A stretch of DNA of 64,000 nucleotides from Pedobacter sp. Leaf194 (GTDB taxonomy: Bacteria; Bacteroidota; Bacteroidia; Sphingobacteriales; Sphingobacteriaceae), in contig NZ_LMPU01000001.1 in NCBI RefSeq assembly GCF_001423945.1, positions 1,299,971 to 1,363,970 on the forward strand. Direction: 5' to 3'. Within the stretch, counting starts at the first letter, position 1, and each line of letters starts with the position of its first letter. The translations under genes and the position numbers were made by a program. Below, piece after piece: positions 9,101-17,920 of the stretch. The notes beneath the pieces were generated by a model that saw only the letters and a program-made list of their open reading frames with translations, did not search any database and was not told the origin of the DNA.

Positions 9101-9528
9101 ATGATGGTATTATTCCTGATGGCGTGTTAAATGATGGATTAAAAGCTAATGGTGTAGATTTAGGTGGAATGAGTTATGCTGAAGCAGTTAAACAAGGCTT
9201 ATTAAAACCAATACCTGCCTATGCTTATTATGAAAACCTAAGCCAGTGGTCTAGCGGTATCAGAGAATATTCTGTGTTCGAGAACTCTTGGGTAGCGCTT
9301 CGTGAGGTAACTGTTGGTTATTCGGTTCCAAGCAAATATTTGCAAAAAGTTAAATTAAATAGCTTAAGCCTGAATTTAACCGGTAGAAATTTAACATATT
9401 TATATAAAACAGCTAAAGATGGCATTAACCCTGAAAGTATTTTCAGTAACAGAGCAGGCGCTTTCGCAGAATACGGAGGTTGGCCACTAGTGAGAAGTTT
9501 AGGCTTTAACATCAGGGCATCGTTTTAA
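6172..9528 (+). CDS. SusC/RagA-type TonB-dependent outer-membrane transporter
   Basis: 1118 residues. A signal peptide ends near AAFAQ (residue 24). A carboxypeptidase-regulatory-like domain follows (about 25-100, TVTGTVKDSRGGSIPGVSVV), then the SusC hallmark NEVIVTGFGVKKD and the plug domain (about 115-250) with LIVLDGVLLEQG and NITVLKGAAASALYGSKAQNG. The rest is a large beta-barrel ending in RASF, an aromatic C-terminal residue typical of outer-membrane barrels. SusC proteins import glycan or peptide ligands with energy from TonB-ExbBD, capped by a SusD lipoprotein, which is encoded 18 bases downstream. The neighbouring fucosidase and GH3 genes suggest an oligosaccharide ligand, but specificity is not readable. 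Confidence 0.95.
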   Translation: MKKMYLKCLGTLLLSIITIAAFAQRTVTGTVKDSRGGSIPGVSVVEKGTQNGTSTNAEGKYTLNVKDGATLIFRSVGLATRELSASANLTVVMEDDSKVLNEVIVTGFGVKKDVRKLSYSATAVSGTELAEANTANVINALQGKVAGVMINQGASGPQSSSRIRIRGNASLGNNTQPLIVLDGVLLEQGTSGADSWGDNADFGNIMKNLNSDDFENITVLKGAAASALYGSKAQNGVLLISTKKGRQTKGLGVSVAQTTSFDDAYKFVDLQNQYGGGISPTFAKDANGVDVVDQSAGYYVGGYSFGPRLDGRMVKDLDGVMRPWVANDPLDFFQTGKFINTNVSVEGASENTTYRLSYTNLNNSSVLPGNRLKRDAFALRATQNISKAISIDASVNYSVSNSLNPARQGSGNNPLFAFTYYRPRNVDIASYVNNNINPVTGGSLNSSNAALYDPYGIGGVAYTLQNDNRTQKENNLIANLDFNIKLTPWLSGLLRTNTSYYGTQYERKNRGSGIAFAGGDYELTQSVNKSFRIQGLLNATKTFGTDFELNASLGAETYQKNINNSGLYNTSFTNGGLKIPDVYSISNSLNPANTRAFPNAGKRTDAVYLYGDLSWRNMLTFNFSARNDWSSTLTYRDGSGAYSYFYPSVGLSFVFTELPAFKDGNSILSFGKIRAAYSYTGLDADAQYTNSAGYYNLNGSFNNANNGNQSVYGFSDAILKNANLKNQLTKELEIGADIRFFKNRLAFDMSYYKRNSTNQILSFSLPAESGVNSQALNAGNIQNQGIEILVTGKPIVSKDFNWNASVNFTRNRNKIISLVPGVDTYDLDLAFGNDITSVAKVGGYYGEIITGSAFSYYQKKDASGNPVASPSNGKKVLGNTGYGTTGGYYTFVRSQDYDGTKKDLGTMMEDYLASTRQDFSFKNFTIGFQIDAKIGGLMASGTHQYGSANGSFANSLFGRDEASGGISYTDANGVLQHDGIIPDGVLNDGLKANGVDLGGMSYAEAVKQGLLKPIPAYAYYENLSQWSSGIREYSVFENSWVALREVTVGYSVPSKYLQKVKLNSLSLNLTGRNLTYLYKTAKDGINPESIFSNRAGAFAEYGGWPLVRSLGFNIRASF

Positions 9529-9546
9529 TTCTTAAATAATACAGAT

Positions 9547-11151
9547 ATGAAAATTATAAATAAATCAAAATATTTTTTCTTGATATCTACAGCCCTGTTA
9601 TTAGGTACAGGCTGTAAGAAGGAAAAATTTGTGGAAGCAAACCTAAATCCTGAAACTTTATACACGATTAAACCAGAAGATCAATTTTTGAAAGCGGCGA
9701 GTGGCTCGCAAGATGATTTTGAGTATTTCGCTGATGTTTATCGTGCAGCAAATCTTTGGATGCAGTATAGCACGCTAAATACGGGTAACGGACTAAATTT
9801 TAATAACGTTGGTTCTCAATTTAATACCCGCTACAGCAAAATATTTTATGGTCGTTTGGCACCAGCTTTGGTTGATGCAATGAAGAACATAGAATCGATG
9901 CCGGATGCAGACAGAAATGCAAGGGTTAAAATGAAAGCGATTTCTCAAGTACTTTTATCGTACTATGCATTTTATGTTAGTGATATAAACGGCAGCATTC
10001 CTTATACTCAGGCATTTCAAGCTAGGTATGGTGGAACCATCACGCCGGCTTATGACACTCAGCAAGCAGTTTTTGCAAAAGTTGATGAAGAATTAAAAGC
10101 ATCGGTTGCAACTTTAAAATCGAATCAGGCGGCAACGCAGATTAGCCTTGGCGGTAACGATCCGTTCTTTAATGGAGATGTGGTTTCATGGACAAAAGCC
10201 GCGAATGCTTTACGTCTTAAAATCGCAGCACGTTTGATGAAGGTTGACCCGGCCAAAATGAAAGCAATTGCAACAGAAGTTTTGGCAGATCCGGTACAAA
10301 TGACTGCACCGAGCGATTCTTGGATGCTTAAAGTTGGACCTACCTTTGCTGATGCATCAGGAAACTACAACCCAGGAAACTTTGCAGCGGGTAAACCGGT
10401 GTTAGATTTTATGGTTGCTAAAGGTGACCCAAGATTATCTATATACTACCGTCCCAATCAGGCTGGAAATTATGTAGGAAGTTTTACGAGCCCGGATGCA
10501 GCAAAATTACCTGCAAACGCGGCATTGTATTCATCAATTAATAATCTATCGCAATTACAGCACAGATTGTTTACGCCAAACTATAACGAAAATGACGGTT
10601 TAGGCGCTGGTACGGGAAAAGGTTTCTTCCCTATCTTAACCTATGCAGAGTATTGCTTCCTTAGAGCAGATTTTGCGGCACGTGGTGTTACTACCGATGT
10701 AGCAGAAAACTGGTACAAAAATGGTGTTTACGCATCTGTTCAGTTTTACAGCGATAGAGCTGTTGACGCAAAAATTTCGAACTTCAACGCTGTTGCAACT
10801 TCGAGTGTAGATGCCTACTACAATCAGGTTGGGGTGAAATTTGATGCAGCTAAAGCGGCAGAACAAATTGCTTGTCAGGCTTACCTTGATTTTTACAGAC
10901 AACCGCTTGAAGCATGGGCATGGTGGAAAAGAACTGGTTTCCCAAATACCACTTCGGTGTTAGCTTGGTCTGAACTGAAAGCAAATGGAACAATTTTACC
11001 ATTAGCTCGCAGGGCAGGTATCGAAATTTTAAGCTCTTCAAACTTAAACTATGCTAACCAACAGGCTGCTATAGCAGAAATGGCTAAAAACCCTGACTTT
11101 GGCGCTGGTCCGAACGACGCTTTCGGCCGCGTTTGGTGGGACAAAAAATAA
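9547..11151 (+). CDS. SusD/RagB family nutrient-binding lipoprotein
   Basis: 534 residues. A lipoprotein signal peptide with lipobox LLLGTGC places the lipidated Cys at residue 23. The SusD-like fold is indicated by TPR-like helices in the first half (LKAASGSQDDFEYFADVYRAANLWM) and by the segment ILTYAEYCFLRADFAARG near 360, where SusD proteins typically read TYAE..LLLAEA. The C-terminus AFGRVWWDKK is typical of the SusD-like_2 subfamily. It would sit on the cell surface as the lid of the adjacent SusC barrel. A perfect 13-bp hairpin terminator follows at once, so susCD is probably its own main transcript. Confidence 0.93.
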   Translation: MKIINKSKYFFLISTALLLGTGCKKEKFVEANLNPETLYTIKPEDQFLKAASGSQDDFEYFADVYRAANLWMQYSTLNTGNGLNFNNVGSQFNTRYSKIFYGRLAPALVDAMKNIESMPDADRNARVKMKAISQVLLSYYAFYVSDINGSIPYTQAFQARYGGTITPAYDTQQAVFAKVDEELKASVATLKSNQAATQISLGGNDPFFNGDVVSWTKAANALRLKIAARLMKVDPAKMKAIATEVLADPVQMTAPSDSWMLKVGPTFADASGNYNPGNFAAGKPVLDFMVAKGDPRLSIYYRPNQAGNYVGSFTSPDAAKLPANAALYSSINNLSQLQHRLFTPNYNENDGLGAGTGKGFFPILTYAEYCFLRADFAARGVTTDVAENWYKNGVYASVQFYSDRAVDAKISNFNAVATSSVDAYYNQVGVKFDAAKAAEQIACQAYLDFYRQPLEAWAWWKRTGFPNTTSVLAWSELKANGTILPLARRAGIEILSSSNLNYANQQAAIAEMAKNPDFGAGPNDAFGRVWWDKK

Positions 11152-11162
11152 TTGCTAATATT

Positions 11163-11193
11163 AAAACCCCTAATAGTTTATTAGGGGTTTTTT
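11163..11193 (+). terminator. Rho-independent terminator after the SusD gene
   Basis: AAAACCCCTAATA pairs perfectly with TATTAGGGGTTTT across a 3-base loop (GTT), followed by more T. It lies between the SusD gene and the redoxin gene, so the downstream genes need read-through or their own promoter. This is a common way to keep susCD transcripts more abundant than the enzymes that follow. Confidence 0.92.
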
Positions 11194-11205
11194 AATATCA
11201 ACACA

Positions 11206-11790
11206 ATGAAGCTAATAAAGTTATCCATTGCAGTAGTAACTTTCATTGCCATACTTTTTAATGCTGAATTTGCCAGTTCACAGAACTTTGCATCAGTTTC
11301 GGGAATTAAATCCATTAATTTAGTTGGGGTAGATGGTAAGGCTGGCAAAATTAGTTTAAGCAAACCGGTAGTACTCATTTTTTTAAGTCCGGAATGCCCT
11401 TTATGCAAAAACTACTTACCAGGCCTGGTTAAACTCCAAAACTCGAATAAACAAATTACCTTTTATGGAATCGTTCCGGGTAAAGGTTATTCATTAAAAG
11501 AAATTAAGGCGCTTAAAGCTGATTATCAAATTAATTTTGAATTATTAAGCGACCGCGATAAAGAAATATCGAAATATTTAAAAGCGACAACTACACCAGA
11601 GGTTTTTCTCATAAATACAACAGGTGCCATCACCTACAAAGGGATGATAGATAACTGGCCTACATCCTTAGGTAAAACACGATTAGTGGTTACCCAAAAG
11701 TATTTGGAAGATGCCATATCCGATTTGTTAAAAGGAAAAATTAGTTATAAAGAAACAACCCCTATCGGATGTTTAATAAATGATATATAA
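11206..11790 (+). CDS. Exported redoxin (AhpC/TSA or TlpA-like)
   Basis: 194 residues with an N-terminal signal peptide (cleavage near ASSQ, about residue 26) and a thioredoxin-fold domain. The redox motif is SPECPLCKNYLPG with Cys64 and Cys67 (CxxC). The cis-Pro region appears as ATTTPEVFLIN. It ends in TTPIGCLIND, carrying a third cysteine in a context that I associate with redoxin domains fused to cytochrome c/copper monooxygenase modules. Its stop codon overlaps the start of exactly such a gene (TAATG). This suggests a split version of a known fusion, with the redoxin perhaps maintaining heme-binding cysteines or delivering copper. That role is inferred. Confidence 0.85.
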   Translation: MKLIKLSIAVVTFIAILFNAEFASSQNFASVSGIKSINLVGVDGKAGKISLSKPVVLIFLSPECPLCKNYLPGLVKLQNSNKQITFYGIVPGKGYSLKEIKALKADYQINFELLSDRDKEISKYLKATTTPEVFLINTTGAITYKGMIDNWPTSLGKTRLVVTQKYLEDAISDLLKGKISYKETTPIGCLINDI

Positions 11791-13124
11791 TGAATAAATT
11801 ATTTTATTATATTTTTAAAGGCATTGTAGCCATGTTCATTGTATGTGTTTGCGTAGCCAAAGCAAACGCACAAAAGGTTACTTATTATAAAGACGTTGCC
11901 CGTATTATTCAAAATAAATGTCAGCCATGCCACCGGCCGGGTGAGGCGGCGCCATTTTCGTTGTTAACTTACGAGGATGTTGCAAAACGAGGCAGCTTTG
12001 TAAAAAAGGTAACTCAGTCGGGCTACATGCCACCATGGAAACCAGATAATCACTACAGAGACTTTAAAAACGACCGCTCTTTAACGGCCGGAGAAAAGCA
12101 GCTAATTGCGAAATGGGTTGATGATAAAATGCCAATTGGAAATCCAAATCAATTTCAACAAAAAGATGCTAAAACTTATATTGAAGGAACCCAATACACC
12201 CGTACTCCAGACCTCACTTTAAAAACTGCATCTGCTTTTAAGGTTTTGGGCGATAACAAGGAGCGATTTATTGTATTCAAAATTCCTTTCGATATTGGTT
12301 CAGAGCGCAACGTGGAAGCCATAGAATTCATTTCATCAAATAAAAAGGTAGTTCATCATGCCAACTTCGCGATTCATCCTGTACCAGATGATATCGATAT
12401 AAAACAGGGAGCCGATTTTTTGAACCTTACTGAAGACGACAGAACCAAGTACGCACAGTATTTTCCATTTAAAAAAACAATGACTTACTATGGAGGCTGG
12501 ATTCCAGGAACGTCTTACGAATCGTATCCTAATAATTTTGGATGGATTATGCCCAAACGCGGGGTAATATTGTTAACTGTTCACTTTGCGCCAACATCAA
12601 AAGAAGAGAGCAATGTTTCAGGAATAAACTTTTTTTTCAAAAAGGAACCTATAGAAAGGAAGGTACAAGTTATCAGTCTGGGCTCTGCCGGCGTCGGCGA
12701 AAAATCAATTGACCCATATTTTTTTATCCCTGCAGATTCAATAAGAAAATTTGAGCTGAAGATTACAACACCGCAAGACCAATCTTTGCTTTACATTTGG
12801 CCGCACATGCATTACCTGGGCAAGGTTTTTAAGGCTTATGCGGTAACTCCTGCCCGTGATACGGTAAAATTGGTCTCTATCCCATCCTGGGATTTCAGAT
12901 GGCAGGAAATTTATCAGTTCAAAAAGCTTATTAAAATACCAAAGGGCTCTGTATTAACCATTGAGGGTACCTATGATAACTCGAAAGATAATCCAGATAA
13001 CCCGAGCAGCCCGCCACGAAACGTTTATTCAGCAAATGATATGAAATCGACAGATGAAATGATGACATTATTGCTGGTGTTTCTGCCGTATCGAGAACAT
13101 GACGAAGAAATTATTTTAAAATAG
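11790..13124 (+). CDS. Exported cytochrome c / PHM-like copper type II monooxygenase fusion
   Basis: 444 residues. A signal peptide ends near ANAQ (28). A short c-type cytochrome domain follows, with heme motif CQPCH (44-48) and likely axial Met80 in YMPPWK. A two-domain copper monooxygenase-like part fills the rest. In the animal enzyme PHM the copper ligands are two adjacent His plus one distant His (CuH), and an HxH pair plus a Met (CuM). Here they match His189-His190 (VVHHANF), His265 (LLTVHFAP), His339/His341 (PHMHYLGK) and Met424 (TDEMMTL), all in the right order. It should be a periplasmic oxygen-using hydroxylase fed electrons through the heme. The substrate is unknown. It overlaps the redoxin gene by one base. 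Confidence 0.85.
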   Translation: MNKLFYYIFKGIVAMFIVCVCVAKANAQKVTYYKDVARIIQNKCQPCHRPGEAAPFSLLTYEDVAKRGSFVKKVTQSGYMPPWKPDNHYRDFKNDRSLTAGEKQLIAKWVDDKMPIGNPNQFQQKDAKTYIEGTQYTRTPDLTLKTASAFKVLGDNKERFIVFKIPFDIGSERNVEAIEFISSNKKVVHHANFAIHPVPDDIDIKQGADFLNLTEDDRTKYAQYFPFKKTMTYYGGWIPGTSYESYPNNFGWIMPKRGVILLTVHFAPTSKEESNVSGINFFFKKEPIERKVQVISLGSAGVGEKSIDPYFFIPADSIRKFELKITTPQDQSLLYIWPHMHYLGKVFKAYAVTPARDTVKLVSIPSWDFRWQEIYQFKKLIKIPKGSVLTIEGTYDNSKDNPDNPSSPPRNVYSANDMKSTDEMMTLLLVFLPYREHDEEIILK

Positions 13125-13238
13125 CGCACAGCTAAATCGAAGACTAACCTTATCGCCCGAAACATTTTTTGATGCATTCTTTCTGATTGCTGATGAAAAT
13201 TTATTGCCAGAGAAAACATCCCAGCAAATTAAAACATT

Positions 13239-16200
13239 ATGAAAATTAAATTATTTGTTCCAGCCCTGTTTTCTGTTTTAATATTTACCGTGGGTTTGGT
13301 TAAGGCACAAAACACACTATTTACGTTGATGCCTTCTAAAGAAACGAATATCAGTTTTGTAAATAAGGTAATAGAAACGGATTCATTGCATATCATGAAT
13401 TACGAATATCTTTATAATGGATCAGGGGTGGGTATAGCAGACTTTAATGGCGATGGACTGTCTGATATATTCTTTTCATCAAACTCAGGCGACAATAAGT
13501 TGTACCTGAACAAAGGCAATTTTAAGTTCGATGACATTACGAATAAGGCTGGCGTAAAGGGGAATGGCACCTGGGCAACGGGTGTTAGTGTGGTAGACAT
13601 TAATGGCGACGGTTTGCCTGATATTTATGTGTGCCATTCGGGCAAGTTCCCTGATGATAAGCTTAAAAATGAGCTCTTTATTAACCTGGGTTTAAAAGCC
13701 GGGCAGCCTGTTTTTAAAGAAATGGCGACAGCTTATGGCCTTGATGCCGTTGGAACTCAATCTACCCAGGCGGCGTTTTTTGATTACGATAATGATGGCG
13801 ATTTGGACATGTTTCTGCTCAACCACTCAAATCAAACCTATAAACCCTTCTTAAATACCAGAAAAACACGGGCAACCCCAAATATGAAATTTGGAAACCG
13901 CCTGTTCAGAAATGATTCCAAAGATGGTAAGCCTGCTTTTGTAGACGTTACATTAAGTTCGGGAATTATAAATAATGCCTTAAATTTTGGATTAAGCGTT
14001 ACCGTGAGCGATATAAATAATGATGGCTGGCCTGATGTTTATACATCCAGTGATTATACCGAACAAGATTGCTTGTACATAAACAATAAAAACGGCACTT
14101 TTTCCGAGCGCATCCGGCATTCATTAAAGCATATATCCAAGTATTCGATGGGCGCTGATATAGCCGATTATAACAATGATTCGAGGCCCGATATTGTTAC
14201 CTTGGATATGTTGCCGGAAGATAATCGCCGGCAAAAACTACTCAAAGGCGCTGATGAATACGACCAGTATCATTTATTGTTAGATAGCGGTTACTATAAA
14301 CAGCAAATGCGAAATATGCTGCATTTGAATGAAGGTACCGCAGAGGATGGGTATTTGCGCTTTAGTGAAATCGGGCAGCTGGCGGGTGTTTCCAATACCG
14401 ATTGGAGCTGGGCACCACTTTTTGCCGATTTTGACAATGATGGTTGGAAAGATTTATTTATATCCAATGGCTATCTGAGGGATTTTACAGATATGGATTT
14501 TCTAAAATATACGGTTTCAAATGCGCAGAAGGAGTCGCTAAAGCAGGGAAATTTGAAATTTCAAACTTTCGATTTAGTAAAAAAAATGCCTTCCAATCAA
14601 ATTTCTAACTATATTTTTTCCAATAACCGAAACTTAACGTTTACCAATAAAACAATAGATTGGGGTATTTCCGCACCTTCTGTATCTAATGGTTCTGCCT
14701 ACGCAGATTTGGATAATGATGGAGATTTGGATTTAATAATTTGTACCATTAACGCTCCTGTAATGGTGTATAAAAATAATGCGGAACAATCAAAATCCAA
14801 CTATTTAAAAATCAAATTAGTGGGTTCTGGCTTAAATACGGAAGCTTTGGGTGCCAAAATTTATATAAAGTCGGCAGAGAACTCGCAATACCAGGAAAAA
14901 TATGTCGTACGTGGTTACCAATCAAGCGTAGATCCAATAAACTGCTTCGGGTTGGGAAGCCAAAATAAGGCAGATCGCGTTAGAGTTGTTTGGCCAGATG
15001 GTAAGGAAAGTTTGCTGCAAAATGTAAAATCCAATCAAATGCTCACCATCAGATACGAGGAAGCCAAAATCATAAAAAACGATGTTATTGCGAAAAAGCC
15101 TGTTTTTACTGATGTAACACTGCAATCTCATTTACAATACAAGCATGTAGAAAATGAATTTATCGATTTTAAAGGAGAAACCCTGTTGCCTTATGAGTTG
15201 TCGAAATTTGGCCCGGCTATGGCTAAAGCAGACGTGAATAAGGACGGACTTGAAGATGTTTTTATTGGCGGTGCAATCGGCCAACCGGGAAAGTTATTTA
15301 TAGCCCAGAAAGATGGAAGTTTCAATGTTGCTGATTCCAAATGTTGGGAAGAAGATGCACAAAGCGAAGATGTAAACGCCGTTTTTTTCGATGCGAATGG
15401 CGATGGGTCAGTTGATTTATGGGTTGTAAGTGGTGGCAATGAATATGACGACGGTGCGCCCGAATATCAGGACCGCCTATATTTCAACGATGGTAAAGGC
15501 AATTTTAGCAAAGCCAAAGGCGCTTTACCTAAAATGTTAAGTAGTAAGCAGGCAATTTCTACCGGCGATTTTGATAACGACGGAAAAATAGATGTTTTTG
15601 TTGGTGGTATGAGTAAACCGGGTTCGTTTCCCTTATGCAGCAAAAGTTTCTTGCTTAAAAATGAAACCGCAAACGGTATAGTCAAATTTACAGATATAAC
15701 CAAAGAACTTGCACCAGAATTGGAGTATCCCGGGATGGTGGTTACAGCACTATGGCAAGACTTGAATAAAGATGGTTACCCCGAACTTTTGATAGGAGGC
15801 GATTGGATGCCGTTGATGATATTTAAAAATAGTAAGGGCAGCTTAAAACAAGATGAAGATGCTGGGTTAAAAAATACCGAAGGGATGTGGAGCAAGATTT
15901 CTGCCATGGACGTAAATGGCGATGGTAAGATGGACTTTGTGGTAGGAAACTGCGGCATAAATAATCAATACAAAACAACGCAAGAACAACCAATGACGAT
16001 TTTTGCTGACGATTTTAATAAAGACGGCGTTTTAGACCCCATCATGTGCTATTATATACAGGGCAAAAACTACCCTATGGCTTCGAGAGACGAACTACTC
16101 GACCAGATGGTTCAATTCAAAAAGAAATTCTTAAATTATCGGTCTTACGCTGAGGTTTCTATAGATCAGCTGTTCACTCCTGAGCAAATAGATAAAAGTC

Positions 16201-16586
16201 AAAAATTTTATTGCAAACAGCTTCAATCACTTATACTGATTAATGACGGTAATGGAAAATTCTCTGTAAAACCCTTATCTGTTGAAGCTCAATTTTCGAG
16301 AGTTTGGGGAATTGTGATCGATGATTTTGATAAAGACGGCATAAAAGATATCCTGTTGAGCGGGAATTTTTATCCTTACAGGGTTCAGCTCGGGCAGGCT
16401 GATGCAAGTTTGGGTTTGCTTTTAACTGGCGATGGAAAAGGGAACTTCAAAGCTGTCTCTCCCTATGAATCGGGGCTGTATATTGATGGCGATGTTCGCA
16501 ATATGCTCGAAATTAATGGCCCTTCAAAGCGAATCATTGTAGTCAAAAACAACGATGAAGCACAAGTAATTAAAGTTAATAACTAA
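13239..16586 (+). CDS. Exported FG-GAP/VCBS repeat protein with ASPIC/UnbV domain (CRTAC1-like)
   Basis: 1115 residues with a signal peptide ending at VKAQ (24). Many calcium-binding FG-GAP loops of the form DxNxDGxxD are visible. The first is DFNGDGLSD at 68-76, then DINGDGLPD, DYDNDGDLD, DINNDGWPD, DFDNDGWKD and DLDNDGDLD. An ASPIC/UnbV domain lies near 522-602 (YLKIKLVGSGLNTEALGAKI, then VRVVWPDGKE), followed by a second set of FG-GAP repeats. The repeats should form two beta-propellers, used for adhesion or glycan/protein contact outside the cytoplasm. It sits in a gene run with a copper oxidase and a haloperoxidase-type enzyme. The exact role is unknown. Confidence 0.88.
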   Translation: MKIKLFVPALFSVLIFTVGLVKAQNTLFTLMPSKETNISFVNKVIETDSLHIMNYEYLYNGSGVGIADFNGDGLSDIFFSSNSGDNKLYLNKGNFKFDDITNKAGVKGNGTWATGVSVVDINGDGLPDIYVCHSGKFPDDKLKNELFINLGLKAGQPVFKEMATAYGLDAVGTQSTQAAFFDYDNDGDLDMFLLNHSNQTYKPFLNTRKTRATPNMKFGNRLFRNDSKDGKPAFVDVTLSSGIINNALNFGLSVTVSDINNDGWPDVYTSSDYTEQDCLYINNKNGTFSERIRHSLKHISKYSMGADIADYNNDSRPDIVTLDMLPEDNRRQKLLKGADEYDQYHLLLDSGYYKQQMRNMLHLNEGTAEDGYLRFSEIGQLAGVSNTDWSWAPLFADFDNDGWKDLFISNGYLRDFTDMDFLKYTVSNAQKESLKQGNLKFQTFDLVKKMPSNQISNYIFSNNRNLTFTNKTIDWGISAPSVSNGSAYADLDNDGDLDLIICTINAPVMVYKNNAEQSKSNYLKIKLVGSGLNTEALGAKIYIKSAENSQYQEKYVVRGYQSSVDPINCFGLGSQNKADRVRVVWPDGKESLLQNVKSNQMLTIRYEEAKIIKNDVIAKKPVFTDVTLQSHLQYKHVENEFIDFKGETLLPYELSKFGPAMAKADVNKDGLEDVFIGGAIGQPGKLFIAQKDGSFNVADSKCWEEDAQSEDVNAVFFDANGDGSVDLWVVSGGNEYDDGAPEYQDRLYFNDGKGNFSKAKGALPKMLSSKQAISTGDFDNDGKIDVFVGGMSKPGSFPLCSKSFLLKNETANGIVKFTDITKELAPELEYPGMVVTALWQDLNKDGYPELLIGGDWMPLMIFKNSKGSLKQDEDAGLKNTEGMWSKISAMDVNGDGKMDFVVGNCGINNQYKTTQEQPMTIFADDFNKDGVLDPIMCYYIQGKNYPMASRDELLDQMVQFKKKFLNYRSYAEVSIDQLFTPEQIDKSQKFYCKQLQSLILINDGNGKFSVKPLSVEAQFSRVWGIVIDDFDKDGIKDILLSGNFYPYRVQLGQADASLGLLLTGDGKGNFKAVSPYESGLYIDGDVRNMLEINGPSKRIIVVKNNDEAQVIKVNN

Positions 16587-16597
16587 TAAACTGAATC

Positions 16598-17920
16598 ATG
16601 AAAACCTGTTTAACCCTTTTGTTTTTTTGTATTCACATAACTGTAAATGCCCAATGGCAAAGTAGTGAAAGCGACCCAACACCTTTGCACAGGTCGCAAA
16701 AAGCGCTGTCTGATGTTATTGTAAATGATATATTTTCACCTCCCGTTGCGAGCCGGATTTTTGCGTACGCAAACATAGCCGCCTACGAGGTGCAAGCTAA
16801 AAAAGATAAGCAGTTATTGTCTTTAACCGGCCAGTTAAACGGTTTTAGCGGTATACCGAATCTCAGTCCCAAGCAAATAAGCTATTCATTATCATCAACT
16901 TATGCTTATTGGCAGGTTGCTAAAAGGCTTGTTTTTTCAGATGCGGTAGCGCTCGATAGCCTAAACAGCATATTAAAATGGTATAAAACGAAAGGTTATC
17001 CGGACGATGTTGTAGAAAATTCTATGGCATATGGAAAAACAGTTGCTGATTCTATTTTATTCTGGGTTGATAAGGATAATTATAAGGAAACCCGAAAATC
17101 AAGACGCTACAGCATTGTAAAAAAGGAAGGTAACTGGGCGCCAACGCCTCCGGGCTATATGCCTGCCGTTGAACCTTACTGGAATAAGATCAGGCCACTG
17201 TTTTTAAAAACAGCTGATCAGTTTAAACCTGCCGCTCCACCAGTTTACAGCAAAGATAAAGACAGTCCGTTTTATGCAAACGCTAACGAGGTATACCTCA
17301 CGGTTAAGAATTTAAATAGTCAGAATCTAAGTATTGCCAAATTTTGGGACTGTAACCCGTTTTTTTTAAATGTAAACGGGCACATGAATTATGCAACGAA
17401 AAAGATATCGCCAGGGGCACATTGGATATCCATTGCCGGCATTGCCTGCAGAACGAAAAAACTAAGCTATGCGCAAAGCAGCTACACTTATACTGCTACA
17501 TGCATTTCGCTTTTCGATGCCTTTATCAGCTGTTGGGATGAAAAATACAGGCGTAATTACATCAGGCCTGAAACTTTTATAAATGCCAATATTGATGAAA
17601 GCTGGCAGCCTATTCTACAAACACCACCTTTTCCCGAATATCCAAGCGGACATAGTGTTGCATCTACAGCGGCGGCGGTGGTTTTAACCAAAATTTTTGG
17701 CGATAATTTTAACTTTGATGACAATACCGAAATCGACTATGGCCTGCCCGTAAGAAAGTTTACTTCGTTTAATGATGCTGCAAATGAAGCGGCTATAAGC
17801 AGGCTGTACGGCGGCATTCATTATAGGCCTGCAATAGAAAACGGGCAAGTGCAGGGTAGGGCTATAGCCGCTTACCAGCTGCAAAATGTAAAAATGAAAA
17901 AAAATAATTCAAAAATGTAA
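16598..17920 (+). CDS. Exported vanadium-dependent haloperoxidase / PAP2-type acid phosphatase
   Basis: 440 residues with a signal peptide ending at VNAQ (about 18). The whole vanadate/phosphate pocket shared by vanadium haloperoxidases and PAP2 phosphatases is present: Lys316-x6-Arg323-Pro324 (KYRRNYIRP), PSGH at 349-352, and Ser401-Arg402-x5-His408 (SRLYGGIH). No transmembrane bundle is seen, which favours a soluble secreted haloperoxidase-like enzyme over a lipid phosphatase. The motifs alone cannot decide between halide oxidation and phosphatase activity. It starts 11 bases after the ASPIC gene and its stop overlaps the GH29 start by one base, so it is clearly part of the same transcript. 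Confidence 0.85.
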   Translation: MKTCLTLLFFCIHITVNAQWQSSESDPTPLHRSQKALSDVIVNDIFSPPVASRIFAYANIAAYEVQAKKDKQLLSLTGQLNGFSGIPNLSPKQISYSLSSTYAYWQVAKRLVFSDAVALDSLNSILKWYKTKGYPDDVVENSMAYGKTVADSILFWVDKDNYKETRKSRRYSIVKKEGNWAPTPPGYMPAVEPYWNKIRPLFLKTADQFKPAAPPVYSKDKDSPFYANANEVYLTVKNLNSQNLSIAKFWDCNPFFLNVNGHMNYATKKISPGAHWISIAGIACRTKKLSYAQSSYTYTATCISLFDAFISCWDEKYRRNYIRPETFINANIDESWQPILQTPPFPEYPSGHSVASTAAAVVLTKIFGDNFNFDDNTEIDYGLPVRKFTSFNDAANEAAISRLYGGIHYRPAIENGQVQGRAIAAYQLQNVKMKKNNSKM

